Position numbers and translations under genes: made by a program
Origin: Firmicutes bacterium TM09-10
GTDB taxonomy: Bacteria; Bacillota; Clostridia; Lachnospirales; Lachnospiraceae
DNA length: 64,000 nucleotides
NCBI GenBank assembly: GCA_003481005.1
Contig: QUKC01000006.1
Span: 82,825 to 146,824, forward strand
Direction: 5' to 3'
Shown: positions 1 through 8,487 of the stretch, piece by piece
How positions within the stretch are numbered: the stretch's first letter is position 1
Layout of the letters: the number at the start of each line of letters is the position of its first letter
The notes under the pieces: model-generated
What the model was told of the DNA's origin: nothing
Databases searched by the model: none
What the model saw: only the letters and a program-made list of their open reading frames with translations

Positions 1-382
1 CGCCGACAGGAAGACGGGGAGAAAGGCTGGAAAACGGATCCTGGAAGATGATCTGCATTTTTGTACGCATCTTTCGCATCTCTTTGGCAGAAAGGTCATA
101 AACCTCTTTTCCGTTAAACAGCACCTGTCCGCCGGTCTTTTCCCCGGACAGACGCAGAATGGTACGTCCGGTGGTCGTCTTGCCGCAGCCGGACTCGCCT
201 ACCAGACCCATGGTGGTTCCGCGCTTTAAGTTAAAGGTTACGCCGTCAACAGCCTTGACCTGTCCAACGGTTTTACCGACCATGCCGCCTTTAATGGGAA
301 AATATTTTTTCAGCTGATTGACCATCAGAATATACTGCGGATCATATTCTACCGGCGTGAAATTCTTATCGATTGGCTGCAT
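1..382 (-). CDS. oppF: Oligopeptide ABC transporter ATP-binding protein OppF (partial, 3' end outside window)
   Basis: This is the N-terminal part of the second ATPase of an oligopeptide/dipeptide importer, cut by the left window edge. It hydrolyses ATP at the inner face of the membrane to drive peptide uptake. About 127 codons are visible, with the Walker A motif GESGCGKTT and the Q-loop stretch IIFQDPFSSLSPR that is typical of OppF/DppF. The start ATG (382-380) directly abuts the TAA stop of oppD, so the two are translationally coupled. It is the last gene of the A-B-C-D-F operon driven from 6703-6731. The C-terminal signature, Walker B and peptide-transporter cysteine region are not in the window. 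Confidence 0.93.
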   Translation of the reverse strand, partial: MQPIDKNFTPVEYDPQYILMVNQLKKYFPIKGGMVGKTVGQVKAVDGVTFNLKRGTTMGLVGESGCGKTTTGRTILRLSGEKTGGQVLFNGKEVYDLSAKEMRKMRTKMQIIFQDPFSSLSPRLPVG

Positions 383-1531
383 TTATTTTCCCTCCTTCTT
401 ATCGTAATAGCGATAGCAGCTGACCTTGTGTGTCTCGGACAGGCTGATCTCGCAGGGGTATTTTCCATCGCATTCCGGACAGCGCATTTCGCAGCGGTCA
501 CGGAAATAGCAGTAATCCGGCATGTTGACCGGGTTCGGCACCTTACCGGGAATAGAATAAAGCTTATCGACCTTTTTGCCGATCACCGGTTTGGAAGCCA
601 TCAGACCGATTGTGTAAGGGTGGGAAGGATTTGCAAAAATCTCCTGTACCGTACCTTTTTCCACAACGCGCCCTGCATACATAACAACAACGTAATCCGC
701 CATCTCTGCGATAACGCCCAGATCGTGGGTGATCAGCATGATAGAGGAATTGATTTTATTTTTCAGGTTGCGCAGAAGATCCAGAATCTGTGCCTGGATC
801 GTTACGTCCAGCGCCGTTGTCGGCTCGTCTGCGATGATGACCTTCGGGTTACAAGCCAGCGCCATTGCGATCATGACACGCTGACGCATACCGCCGGAGA
901 GCTCGTGAGGAAACATCTTGTAAACGCCTTCGCTGTTTGCAATGCCCACCATCTCCAAAAGCTCAATGGTACGGGCTTTGATCTCTTCTTTGCTCTTTCC
1001 TTCGCCGTCATGCAGTTCGATTACTTCTTCTACCTGTTCCCCGATACGAAAAACCGGATTCAGGGAAGTCATGGGCTCCTGGAAAATCATGGACATATAA
1101 TTGCCGCGCAGCTTCTGCATCTTCTCCATCGGAGTCTTTGCAATATCATATGCCTTATCGCCCAGGTTTAAGCGGATCTGACCATCCACGATCTGACCCT
1201 GGGGACGCTGCAGCAGCTGCATCAGGGATAAGCTGGTTACGGATTTACCGCAGCCGGACTCCCCTACGACGCCGACGGTCTTGCCGACAGGAACCTCAAA
1301 GCTTACGCCGTCAACGGATTTTACCGTTCCGACATCTGTAAAGAAATAAGTGTGCAGATTATCAAATTCCACTGCATTTTCCGGATTGTGCATCTGTGTC
1401 AGATATTCCTGCTCCGGAACATTTTTACGCTTGTACTGTTTTTCATACTGATCTGTAATCTTACGGTTCTCTCTGGAAATCCTTCTGGATTCTTTCGCGG
1501 AGAGATAGCCTTCCGGATGTTTTTTTGCCAT
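383..1531 (-). CDS. oppD: Oligopeptide ABC transporter ATP-binding protein OppD
   Basis: First ATPase of peptide importer 1, 382 residues. Visible motifs are Walker A GESGCGKS, Q-loop MIFQEPMTSLNP, signature LSGGMRQR, Walker [13 protein letters not shown] and the H-loop ITHD. The C-terminus has the cysteine-rich region CYFRDRCEMRCPEC, which in this family can bind an iron-sulfur cluster. About 45 charged residues precede the ATPase core, a longer head than the ~330-residue OppD of importer 2. The ATG is preceded by AAGGAGGGAG. It lies 16 bp after oppC and directly abuts oppF. Confidence 0.95.
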   Translation of the reverse strand: MAKKHPEGYLSAKESRRISRENRKITDQYEKQYKRKNVPEQEYLTQMHNPENAVEFDNLHTYFFTDVGTVKSVDGVSFEVPVGKTVGVVGESGCGKSVTSLSLMQLLQRPQGQIVDGQIRLNLGDKAYDIAKTPMEKMQKLRGNYMSMIFQEPMTSLNPVFRIGEQVEEVIELHDGEGKSKEEIKARTIELLEMVGIANSEGVYKMFPHELSGGMRQRVMIAMALACNPKVIIADEPTTALDVTIQAQILDLLRNLKNKINSSIMLITHDLGVIAEMADYVVVMYAGRVVEKGTVQEIFANPSHPYTIGLMASKPVIGKKVDKLYSIPGKVPNPVNMPDYCYFRDRCEMRCPECDGKYPCEISLSETHKVSCYRYYDKKEGK

Positions 1532-1547
1532 AGCTGGTTCTCCCTCC

Positions 1548-3101
1548 TTATCGTTTCATCTTCGGGTCGAACGCATCGCGCAGACCGTCGCCTACAAAGT
1601 TAAAGCCAAGTACTGTGATCAGCAGACAGATACCTGCCGGAATCCAGATAAACCAGTAGTTGGTCATAACGTAAGCATTGTTGACGTCGTTAATGATGTT
1701 ACCCCAGGATGCGAACGGGAACTTAACACCCAGACCTAAGAAGGAAAGGGTCGCTTCCGTAATGATCGTGCCGCCAAGACTCATGGTACAGGTTACGATC
1801 AGCTGCGGGATAACGTTCGGAACCAGGTGACGGAAAATCCGCTTGGAAGCACGGATACCGCAGGCTTCCGCAGCCGTCATAAATTCCTGCTCTCTCAGGG
1901 AAAGGATCTGTCCGCGCACCAGACGTGCGATAGACGGCCAGCCCAGGAAACCGAGAACCAGCATCAGATAAAGCATACGGATCTGGGGATCAAGCTGCAT
2001 GGCGTCCATTGCAGCACCCAGAATGATGATCAGGGGTGTGGACGGAATACAGTAGAAAACATCTACAATACGCATGATCAGGTTATCCACCCATTTTCCG
2101 AAGTATCCGGCGATACCGCCCAGCAGGATACCCAGGAACGCTGAAATAAATACAACGATAAATCCGATCACCAGGGATACACGTCCACCGTACATCAGAC
2201 GGGTCAGCATATCCATACCGTTTGTATCGGTGCCGAGCCAGTGTGCTTTGGAGGGACCTGCATAACGGTCATACACATAGGTTTCCTTCGACTGCAGTAC
2301 AGACCAGGTCTTGGAATCCGGTTTGTAGGTGATGGTGTAAGTGTATTCCTCACCGTCTGTATCGGTGTATATAAATTCTTTGGTGTCGCTGTCGATGGCA
2401 TCTGCCAGCTTTTCTTTAAAGTCACGGCTGATGACAACGCCGTTTTCCTTTGCCTGTACAACGAAACGGCTGACATAACCAATCTCATCGCTGCCGGATA
2501 AAATATTTCCATCTGCGTCCATGGTATAATCCTGACCGTCCGCAGTAAAAGAAGTTTCTCCGTTTGCATAGGCCTTTAACGCTTCATGTTTGACTGTAAA
2601 AGTCAATGTAGAAGCCTCTGTGCCGTCTGCAGCGTTTACGATGTCCTTTGCTGCGATAGCCAGCACTGTGCCGTTGCTGGAAATCAGATAAAGGTCTTCG
2701 CCCTCTTTCTCTACCTCATAGGTCACATCTTTATACTCAAAGCTTTCCGCATTCTTGCCAATGGCAAGCATCAGCTGCGCCTGCAGAATGGAGCCAAACT
2801 CCTGCCCGTCATTGATCGTGTAACGCAGATCGTTATTTTTTACCACACCCACATACTCTTTGTCCATATGTGTATACGTATAGAACTGTTCATCCTGTCC
2901 GTAAGGGCTTATCAGACCGCCGATAAAGGAAAAGACAAACATAACGACCAGCATAGTCAAGCCAACTACTGCCAGTCTGTTTCTGAAAAACCGTTTTGCA
3001 ACCAGCGCGCCAGGGGACAGCACTTTGACACGACGGTCGTCATTTAAGGACAGTTCCTGCTCTATTGTTTCTTCTGTCGCTTTCTTTTCTTCCTGCATCA
3101 T
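1548..3101 (-). CDS. oppC: Oligopeptide ABC transporter permease OppC with a large inserted domain
   Basis: Inner-membrane permease of importer 1. It has 517 residues where OppC/DppC is usually ~300. TM1 lies at about residues 42-65. A soluble, Asp/Glu/Tyr-rich stretch of about 200 residues (roughly 72-278) follows, and the normal permease core resumes at HWLGTDTNGMDML (about 287) with five further membrane segments and the EAA loop around EACGIRASKRIFRHLVPN. By family topology the insert sits in the TM1-TM2 loop on the outside, facing the solute-binding protein. The start is ATGATG after GGAGGAGAGC. The gene is 14 bp downstream of oppB. Confidence 0.93.
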   Translation of the reverse strand: MMQEEKKATEETIEQELSLNDDRRVKVLSPGALVAKRFFRNRLAVVGLTMLVVMFVFSFIGGLISPYGQDEQFYTYTHMDKEYVGVVKNNDLRYTINDGQEFGSILQAQLMLAIGKNAESFEYKDVTYEVEKEGEDLYLISSNGTVLAIAAKDIVNAADGTEASTLTFTVKHEALKAYANGETSFTADGQDYTMDADGNILSGSDEIGYVSRFVVQAKENGVVISRDFKEKLADAIDSDTKEFIYTDTDGEEYTYTITYKPDSKTWSVLQSKETYVYDRYAGPSKAHWLGTDTNGMDMLTRLMYGGRVSLVIGFIVVFISAFLGILLGGIAGYFGKWVDNLIMRIVDVFYCIPSTPLIIILGAAMDAMQLDPQIRMLYLMLVLGFLGWPSIARLVRGQILSLREQEFMTAAEACGIRASKRIFRHLVPNVIPQLIVTCTMSLGGTIITEATLSFLGLGVKFPFASWGNIINDVNNAYVMTNYWFIWIPAGICLLITVLGFNFVGDGLRDAFDPKMKR

Positions 3102-3115
3102 GCTCTCCTCCTTTC

Positions 3116-4102
3116 TTATGCAATCCGGACACGGGGATCAACCACCGCGTACAAAATATCAGAAATCAGGTTTCCGGCAAGGGTCAGGATTGCCAGAAAC
3201 GTCATATAAAACATGGAAAACGGAATATCACCGGAAACCATGGCCTGATAAGAGGTATAGCCGATACCAGGAATTGCAAACAGTGTTTCCGTGATCAATG
3301 CACCGGAAAACAATCCAGGCAAGGAACCGCCCACAACTGTAACCAGGGGAATCAGGGTATTACGAAACGCATGGTGATAAATAACCTTTTTCTCGGAAAG
3401 TCCCTTCGCACGCGCAGTACGGATATAATCCGCATTTAATACTTCCAGCATATTTGTTCTGGTATAACGCATCAGGGAACCGACAGAAACAATTACCAGT
3501 GTAATGATCGGCAGTACCAGATGGTTTGCCTTATCCATAAGCTGTCCCCAGGAATCCAGCTGCGCATAGTTACGTCCCACCAGACCATATAAATCAAACC
3601 AGCCCAGCTTAACGGAGAACAGCAGCTTTAACAGCGTTGCGAAAAAGAAGGTCGGCAGCGAAATACCCATCAATGCACCTGCTGTGATCAGGTAGTCTGC
3701 TTTGGAATACTGCTTGGTTGCTGCGATAACGCCCAGCGGGATCGCAATAATCAGCTCCAGCACGAAAGAAATCGCGCCCATTACAAAGGAAAGCCAGATA
3801 ACTTCCTTAAATTTGTCCAGTACCGGTACCGTATATTTCCAGCTGTCTCCGAAATTGCCCTTCAGCGCATCCCCTACCCAGGTCACAAAACCGAGTACGA
3901 TGGGTTTGTCCAGGCCGTAGGATGCATTTAACTGTTCCATCCATTCATCATAGGACTTTGCACCCGCTCCCTGCGAAAGCTGCATGGCTCTCGTTTCCAC
4001 AAAAGAGCCGGGAAGACATCTCATCAGGGTGTAAATGATGAAGGATACGCAAAATAAAATCATGACTGACAAAAGCAGTCTCTTGACGATATATTTCCGC
4101 AT
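3116..4102 (-). CDS. oppB: Oligopeptide ABC transporter permease OppB
   Basis: Second permease subunit of importer 1, 328 residues, normal length for OppB/DppB. It starts MRKYIVKRLLLSVMILF (TM1), has a periplasmic-type loop with the family stretch YGLDKPIVLGF, and ends with the conserved DPRVR(I) tail. The EAA-type loop is around ARAKGLSEKKVIYHHAFRN (about residues 226-244), which docks to the ATPases. It is separated from oppA by a 175-bp spacer that holds two strong hairpins, so its message level may be lower than that of oppA. Confidence 0.94.
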   Translation of the reverse strand: MRKYIVKRLLLSVMILFCVSFIIYTLMRCLPGSFVETRAMQLSQGAGAKSYDEWMEQLNASYGLDKPIVLGFVTWVGDALKGNFGDSWKYTVPVLDKFKEVIWLSFVMGAISFVLELIIAIPLGVIAATKQYSKADYLITAGALMGISLPTFFFATLLKLLFSVKLGWFDLYGLVGRNYAQLDSWGQLMDKANHLVLPIITLVIVSVGSLMRYTRTNMLEVLNADYIRTARAKGLSEKKVIYHHAFRNTLIPLVTVVGGSLPGLFSGALITETLFAIPGIGYTSYQAMVSGDIPFSMFYMTFLAILTLAGNLISDILYAVVDPRVRIA

Positions 4103-4144
4103 AAAAAAACTCTCCCTTTGTTCTTATCGATTCCCTTCTTCCGC

Positions 4145-4189
4145 TGTATATCAAGCGGCCGCCTGCCTCAGGCAGCTCCTTGATATACA
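4145..4189 (-). other. Intercistronic hairpin 1 between oppA and oppB
   Basis: Arms TGTATATCAAG and CTTGATATACA are perfectly complementary and enclose a second small stem (CTGCC/GGCAG). No T-run follows in the direction of transcription, so it looks like an mRNA processing or stability structure and not an intrinsic terminator. Confidence 0.6.
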
Positions 4190-4194
4190 GCATC

Positions 4195-4229
4195 GCCCCT
4201 GATCTCCTCCTTAGAGGAAGATCAGGGGC
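4195..4229 (-). other. Intercistronic hairpin 2 between oppA and oppB
   Basis: Arms GCCCCTGATCT and AGATCAGGGGC pair, continued by TCCTC/GAGGA around a short loop. It lies about 50 bp after the oppA stop. With hairpin 1 it could protect the 3' end of the oppA message and hold back oppB-F, the usual way binding-protein excess is produced. Confidence 0.6.
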
Positions 4230-4277
4230 ATAAGCCTGCAGTCTGTGCGTTTTAAGCTGCACAGGAATCGCCGTCGT

Positions 4278-6569
4278 TTAGTTTAACTCCAGCTTTTCAA
4301 CTTCATTTCTCCAGCTCCAGTAAGGAGTCATATCAGGAGTCAGAGTGCTGATGTTGATACGTTCGCTAGAGAAGATGTAGCATTCGCTTCTCTGGTAAAC
4401 AGGAACTTCAACGCCCCAGTCCATGATAATATCCATGGCTGCTTTATACAGGCTCTTTCTATATGTCTGGTCAACGGACTGACGTGCTGCAACGATCATT
4501 TCATCCAGCTCAGAATCATTGATCTTGTAGTAGTTAGTCGCGCCCTTGCTGTGATACAGCTGATACATATCAGGGTCAGGAGTTGCGCCCCAGGCTGCTA
4601 CCCACATTTCTGCCACGCCGGACTGATAGGTCTGATACAGTTCAGATGCAACTGCGATATCGTTTACAGTCAGAGTAAAGCCGATCTTTGCAAAAGCGTC
4701 TGCCGCATTCTTTAACAGCAGGAAGGAAGGATGATCACCGGAGCCGCCTGCACCGATGTTTACCTGATAGCCAAGCTTAGCGCCTTCGGGAGCTGCTGTC
4801 AGCTTGCCGTTTTCTACGGTGTAGCCCGCTGCTTCAAAGAAGCCAAGTGCTGCCTGTGCTGCTGCTTCATATTTCTCTTCTGTGCTCATACCGTCGGTGT
4901 AGATCGGATTGCCGTCTACATCCGTAGAGTAAGCGATCTGATAACCGTCGTCTGTTACCTGAGGTGCTGCCCAGGAGGTATTGGAGATCGGGTAGTTGAT
5001 TACAGAAGCGGAATCGCCGTAGTAGGAATCAATACCCTCATCACGATATACTGCAAGGATGGTTGCGATTGCCTTACGCAGATTCTTGGACTGCTCAGAT
5101 GCAGGATCGCTGCCAACCTTAACGTTATCAACGCTCATGGCAACATAACCATAACCAAGGAAATCATACAGACGCAGGGTGATCACATCACCGTCGAACT
5201 CTTCGCTGCCGCCGTTGTATTCCGTAATCTGATTACGAACCTCGGTAGAGTAGGAAGGATCTGCGATATCGATGGTGCCGGATTCTACACCGACAACCTT
5301 ATCGTCTTCCTGAGTTTCCAGGAAGTTCAGATGCTTGATCTTGGGCTCGCCCAGGAAGTAGTTCGGGTTGGAATCCAGATAAACGATACCGTTGCTGAAC
5401 TCCTTGAAGGTGTAAGCACCAGCACCCATAGGAGCGGTAGTTACGGAACGAACCTTGGAAAGGTCACCCTTTTCAAAACCGAACTTGTTGTTGTCATAAT
5501 CATACAGGGATGCATCGCCGTAGTAGCTCAGAGGAGCGATTGCAAAAGAAAGCTGATAGATCATGTTTGCGGAAACTTCGGTAGTTACAACTCTCATGCT
5601 GTAATCGCCGGTTTTCTGGATACCTTCGATATGGTCTGCAGAATCGCCGGTTTTTACACCAACAGTGGAGTAATTGTAAACATCTTCCGGAATCAGGTCA
5701 GACAGAGCAGAGCCTGCTGTCTCAGCTTCCATGGAAGAGAAGTTCCATTCATACTGATTGCCGATGGCCATAAAGAAATCCTTTGCAGTAGCGCCGTCAG
5801 CCAGCTCGAAGCCCCAACCGGCCGCTGCAGAGGTAACGTCAGTAGCGCCGTTCTCTGCCATATAATCAACGATTTCCTGTGCAAATGCAGTACCACCGTC
5901 ATTTACTGCAGCCCAGAAAGCGGTCTGCTGATCTTCTGTCCACAGAGAGAAGTCTGTGTTGTCTTCGCCTGCTGCTGCGATCAGGGAAGACAGGGTTGCC
6001 ATACCTTCCCGGTACTCATCCAGGCCAAGGATCGGCTGGCTGTACAGAGTTGCAGAGCCGTCATAGGTAGGATCGCAATATACATACATGCTGAAAATTA
6101 CATCATCAATTGTGATCGGTGTTCCGTCAGAGAAGGTCAGATCATCACGAATGGTAACGTCATAATAAACGGAACCGTCGTCGTTCTGAGTCATCTCCAG
6201 ATCAGATGCGGTATAATAGGTATAGTCTGTTCCATTGTAAGAACGAGTCTCACCTTCGATACCTTTCTCAACAATAGCGCCCTGTCTGTCAGAGCCTAAC
6301 AGAGGGATCTGAGTCATATCAACGATATGCTGATCTTCTGCGCTGGCCGCAAAGAACGGAGAGAATTTTCCCTCAAAATGTGCGCTGGATGCCACCAGAG
6401 TATCCGCGCCGCTTGCAGATGCACCAGCATCTGCTGTCTCTGTTGTGCCTTCCGTAGCAGGTGCAGTCTCTGTCTTGCCGGAGCCATTGCTGCTTCCGCA
6501 GCCAGCCAGAGAGCCGGTCACCATGGTAAGCGCAAGCAGAGCTGCAAGAGCCTTGTTCGCTTTTTTCAT
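4278..6569 (-). CDS. oppA: Oligopeptide-binding lipoprotein OppA (importer 1, enlarged)
   Basis: Extracellular solute-binding lipoprotein of importer 1. The chosen start (6569) gives a signal peptide [19 protein letters not shown] with lipobox LAGC at residue ~23, and ATAAGGAGGATTCAC precedes it. An in-frame upstream ATG at 6662 would add 31 non-signal residues. The protein is 763 residues against ~530-600 for most OppA; the extra length lies mainly after DEYREG, in an Ala/Asp/Glu-rich stretch around residues 215-300. The C-terminal order ([16 protein letters not shown], then [16 protein letters not shown], then VPVYQR) is the canonical one. First gene of the operon. Confidence 0.93.
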   Translation of the reverse strand: MKKANKALAALLALTMVTGSLAGCGSSNGSGKTETAPATEGTTETADAGASASGADTLVASSAHFEGKFSPFFAASAEDQHIVDMTQIPLLGSDRQGAIVEKGIEGETRSYNGTDYTYYTASDLEMTQNDDGSVYYDVTIRDDLTFSDGTPITIDDVIFSMYVYCDPTYDGSATLYSQPILGLDEYREGMATLSSLIAAAGEDNTDFSLWTEDQQTAFWAAVNDGGTAFAQEIVDYMAENGATDVTSAAAGWGFELADGATAKDFFMAIGNQYEWNFSSMEAETAGSALSDLIPEDVYNYSTVGVKTGDSADHIEGIQKTGDYSMRVVTTEVSANMIYQLSFAIAPLSYYGDASLYDYDNNKFGFEKGDLSKVRSVTTAPMGAGAYTFKEFSNGIVYLDSNPNYFLGEPKIKHLNFLETQEDDKVVGVESGTIDIADPSYSTEVRNQITEYNGGSEEFDGDVITLRLYDFLGYGYVAMSVDNVKVGSDPASEQSKNLRKAIATILAVYRDEGIDSYYGDSASVINYPISNTSWAAPQVTDDGYQIAYSTDVDGNPIYTDGMSTEEKYEAAAQAALGFFEAAGYTVENGKLTAAPEGAKLGYQVNIGAGGSGDHPSFLLLKNAADAFAKIGFTLTVNDIAVASELYQTYQSGVAEMWVAAWGATPDPDMYQLYHSKGATNYYKINDSELDEMIVAARQSVDQTYRKSLYKAAMDIIMDWGVEVPVYQRSECYIFSSERINISTLTPDMTPYWSWRNEVEKLELN

Positions 6570-6702
6570 GTGAATCCTCCTTATATTTGTTGCAGGATGA
6601 TACCGGTTCTCACAGCTTTTCCGCCCCTGTGATCGCCGTGCCTGCAGGTTCCATCGGCCCATTCCCTTTTCCTTTCGTCAAAGTACTAGCCAATGTTTAA
6701 AT

Positions 6703-6731
6703 ATATTACTATCTTTTTTGCTTTCTGTCAA
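6703..6731 (-). promoter_or_regulatory. Sigma-A promoter of the oppABCDF operon
   Basis: On the minus strand TTGACA (6731-6726), a 17-bp spacer, then TAATAT (6708-6703). It lies about 130 bp before the oppA start and gives a leader of about 125 nt. Confidence 0.8.
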
Positions 6732-6768
6732 TCCCATTCCGTGTCAAAAATACATTTTTCCGCCACAG

Positions 6769-7452
6769 TCACACACGTTTCCACATGTATTTCTTAGCGT
6801 TTTTCAGTAGTGCAAGTGCGGCAGCGCCCATGATTACTTCTATTAAAAGGAACGGAATGGAGGACAAAAGTTTGTCACTGTGACGCGTTAATTCAGCAAG
6901 TTCTCCTATGACGGACACTCCGGCTGCCGCAATGCAGACTCCGCCGCGCAGCGGGATTTTGCACACTGTCTGCTGATAAACGTATTCCCGAAGCGGATAT
7001 TCCTTGCTCCAAAGCCTTGCACATGCCCACGCGAGGCTGCAGGCTGCCGCCAGCTGCACTGCATATGGAAGCAGCACGAAAACACTTCCCTGCAGTCCCA
7101 CCGACGGTACGCAGCCTGCGGCAATCGTCAGCAGGAGGACTGCGATTCCGGCAGCCGCCATCCCGGTGGATTTCTTTTTCCACTCTTTTTCTGACAGTTC
7201 ACAGGCATATCGACTGCCCTCGTATTGATAGTCGCCGTTTTGTGTTTTTTTGAAATCGTCCAGATAAGCCTGGCGGCGGTGAGGCTTTGCGGAAGACCGG
7301 GCGTCTGCCTCTTTGGGCGAAGCAGTCCCCGGAGCCTTGGCAGATTTGGATTCCGTAGCTTTAGAAGGCTCCGAGTCCGTTTTTTTAGGGGGTATATTTT
7401 TCTGATGATTTGAAGTCATGTTGAAATCCATCCTTTGTTTTGATTTTATCAT
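6769..7452 (-). CDS. Hypothetical membrane protein with a charged N-terminal tail
   Basis: I do not recognise a named family. The 227-residue product has a disordered N-terminal half (residues ~1-65) rich in Lys, Ser, Pro and Ala, a conserved-looking block QNGDYQYEGSRYACELSEKEW, and four likely membrane segments (about 97-115, 123-145, 168-188, 198-216) ending in a basic tail. It probably sits in the cytoplasmic membrane with the tail inside. Two starts are possible: 7452 (AAGGA six bases upstream) or 7419 (AAAGGAT ten bases upstream). It is transcribed alone, upstream of the opp promoter. Confidence 0.7.
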   Translation of the reverse strand: MIKSKQRMDFNMTSNHQKNIPPKKTDSEPSKATESKSAKAPGTASPKEADARSSAKPHRRQAYLDDFKKTQNGDYQYEGSRYACELSEKEWKKKSTGMAAAGIAVLLLTIAAGCVPSVGLQGSVFVLLPYAVQLAAACSLAWACARLWSKEYPLREYVYQQTVCKIPLRGGVCIAAAGVSVIGELAELTRHSDKLLSSIPFLLIEVIMGAAALALLKNAKKYMWKRV

Positions 7453-7489
7453 TGCAATTCCTTGCTGTCATTTATTAGTAATTCTATAG

Positions 7490-7518
7490 TTGACAAGATC
7501 ATTTTTTTATTTTATCAT
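7490..7518 (+). promoter_or_regulatory. Plus-strand promoter-like sequence pointing into the antisense strand of the HTH fusion gene
   Basis: TTGACA (7490-7495), 17-bp spacer, TATCAT (7513-7518). No plus-strand gene follows for about 12 kb, so a transcript would run antisense to the gene at 7556-8287. Confidence 0.45.
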
Positions 7519-7555
7519 AACCATATGAAACGGGTTTTGTGACCGTGAGACTGAC

Positions 7556-8287
7556 TCAGAGCAGTCCAGACGGGGTGCTCGTTTCTTTTTTTGTTCTGAT
7601 TATGTCATATAAGTATAATTTTCCATCTGCATCATGGCGTACTAACATTTTTACCGTATAAATATTGTACCGTTCCAAATCTTCATTCTGGTCATAAACA
7701 GGAATTCCAAATCTGACATCGTAACGATACCATCCGTTTTGTGCCCGGGTTCCATGCTTATTCTCATGATCTTCTGACATGCTTTTATTGGTTGCCGTCC
7801 TGATCAATTCCCCAATCGCCTGTGCGGCATTTGCTTTTGCCTTTGCATTCGCGCCGGATAATTTTTCAGAATCTCTTGAATGGGCAAATTCATCCGGAAA
7901 ATCTTTTCCTATGTAAATTTTGTCCGAATATGCTTCAATTTCATAATATTTTTTCACATATTCCCTTAAATATTTCTCTACTTCATCCCACTTAATTTTC
8001 CTTTTCCCCCTAAACCGAATGTCATTTATAATGACGATATTCTTTCCATCAACATCCCGGACAATCGAAATCTTTCCATCCTCCGACTGCATCTTTGGCA
8101 GGAGTTGTTCTTTTTCTTTTGTTTTTTCATGATAATACATCAATCGCAGCAAATATCCCGGCATTTCCCGATGTCCCAGCTCCCATTCCTGCACTGTTCT
8201 GTACGGGATCCCGAAATATTCCGCAAACTCTCTGCGGTTCATGCCAGTTTCCTGCCGAAGCTTCAATAATATTTCTTTTTTCTCCAC
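7556..8287 (-). CDS. HTH-domain protein fused to a MuF/polyvalent-protein-type C-terminal nuclease-like domain
   Basis: The product is 243 residues from a GTG start (8287) preceded by AAAGGAG; a TTG at 8308 is in frame but lies inside the operator. The N-terminus carries an XRE-like helix-turn-helix (RREFAEYFGIPYRTVQEWELG). A linker follows, then a C-terminal block from about residue 115 with IGKDFPDEFAHS, GANAKAKANAAQAIGELI, GWYRYDVRFGIPVYD and LYLYDIIRTKKETSTP. I know this block from the tails of phage and conjugative-element polyvalent proteins in Firmicutes, where it is thought to belong to RNase-like toxin folds. That suggests an antitoxin-toxin fusion that represses itself. Nuclease activity is inference. 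Confidence 0.65.
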   Translation of the reverse strand: MEKKEILLKLRQETGMNRREFAEYFGIPYRTVQEWELGHREMPGYLLRLMYYHEKTKEKEQLLPKMQSEDGKISIVRDVDGKNIVIINDIRFRGKRKIKWDEVEKYLREYVKKYYEIEAYSDKIYIGKDFPDEFAHSRDSEKLSGANAKAKANAAQAIGELIRTATNKSMSEDHENKHGTRAQNGWYRYDVRFGIPVYDQNEDLERYNIYTVKMLVRHDADGKLYLYDIIRTKKETSTPSGLL

Positions 8288-8299
8288 CGCCGTCTCCTT

Positions 8300-8316
8300 T
8301 ATACTCAATGAGTATA
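8300..8316 (-). promoter_or_regulatory. Palindromic operator of the HTH fusion gene
   Basis: TATACTC-AAT-GAGTATA, a perfect 7-bp inverted repeat with 3-bp centre, lies between the promoter and the ribosome-binding site of the HTH gene. It is the expected place for autorepression. Confidence 0.65.
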
Positions 8317-8343
8317 TTTTATCACACTTTTTTCAAATGGCAA
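8316..8343 (-). promoter_or_regulatory. Promoter of the HTH fusion gene
   Basis: Minus strand TTGCCA (8343-8338), 16-bp spacer, TAAAAT (8321-8316) with an extended TGA in front. It overlaps the operator by one base. Confidence 0.6.
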
Positions 8344-8361
8344 CCTCCAGTTTCCGGGAGC

Positions 8362-8398
8362 AAAAAAACCGGCAGACATTTTTCAATGTCCGCCGGTT
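8362..8398 (-). terminator. Intrinsic terminator after the second opp operon
   Basis: Stem ACCGGC(A/G)GACATT with its complement around a short loop, followed on the minus strand by seven T. The plus strand also ends in a T-rich tail, so it may work in both directions. Confidence 0.85.
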
Positions 8399-8406
8399 CT
8401 CTTTTT

Positions 8407-8446
8407 TATGACAATAGAATGCTCGCAGAGCGCGCATTCTATTTTT
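8407..8446. repeat. Dispersed hairpin repeat family A, copy 1
   Basis: ATGACAATAGAATGC-TCGCAGAGCGC-GCATTCTATT. The AATAGAATGC/GCATTCTATT stem is perfect. The same unit recurs at 33929-33967, 48303-48340 and (reversed) 58211-58249. Confidence 0.8.
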
Positions 8447-8487
8447 ATGCAATTTTCACCGCTATGCAATGTGCCGCAGCAATTAAC

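Noticed and set aside
4731..6299. 522-codon open frame on the plus strand opposite oppA1
   Set aside because: It lies wholly inside a well supported lipoprotein gene, has no ribosome site, and its translation is Cys-rich and unlike any family. It is a shadow of biased codon use.
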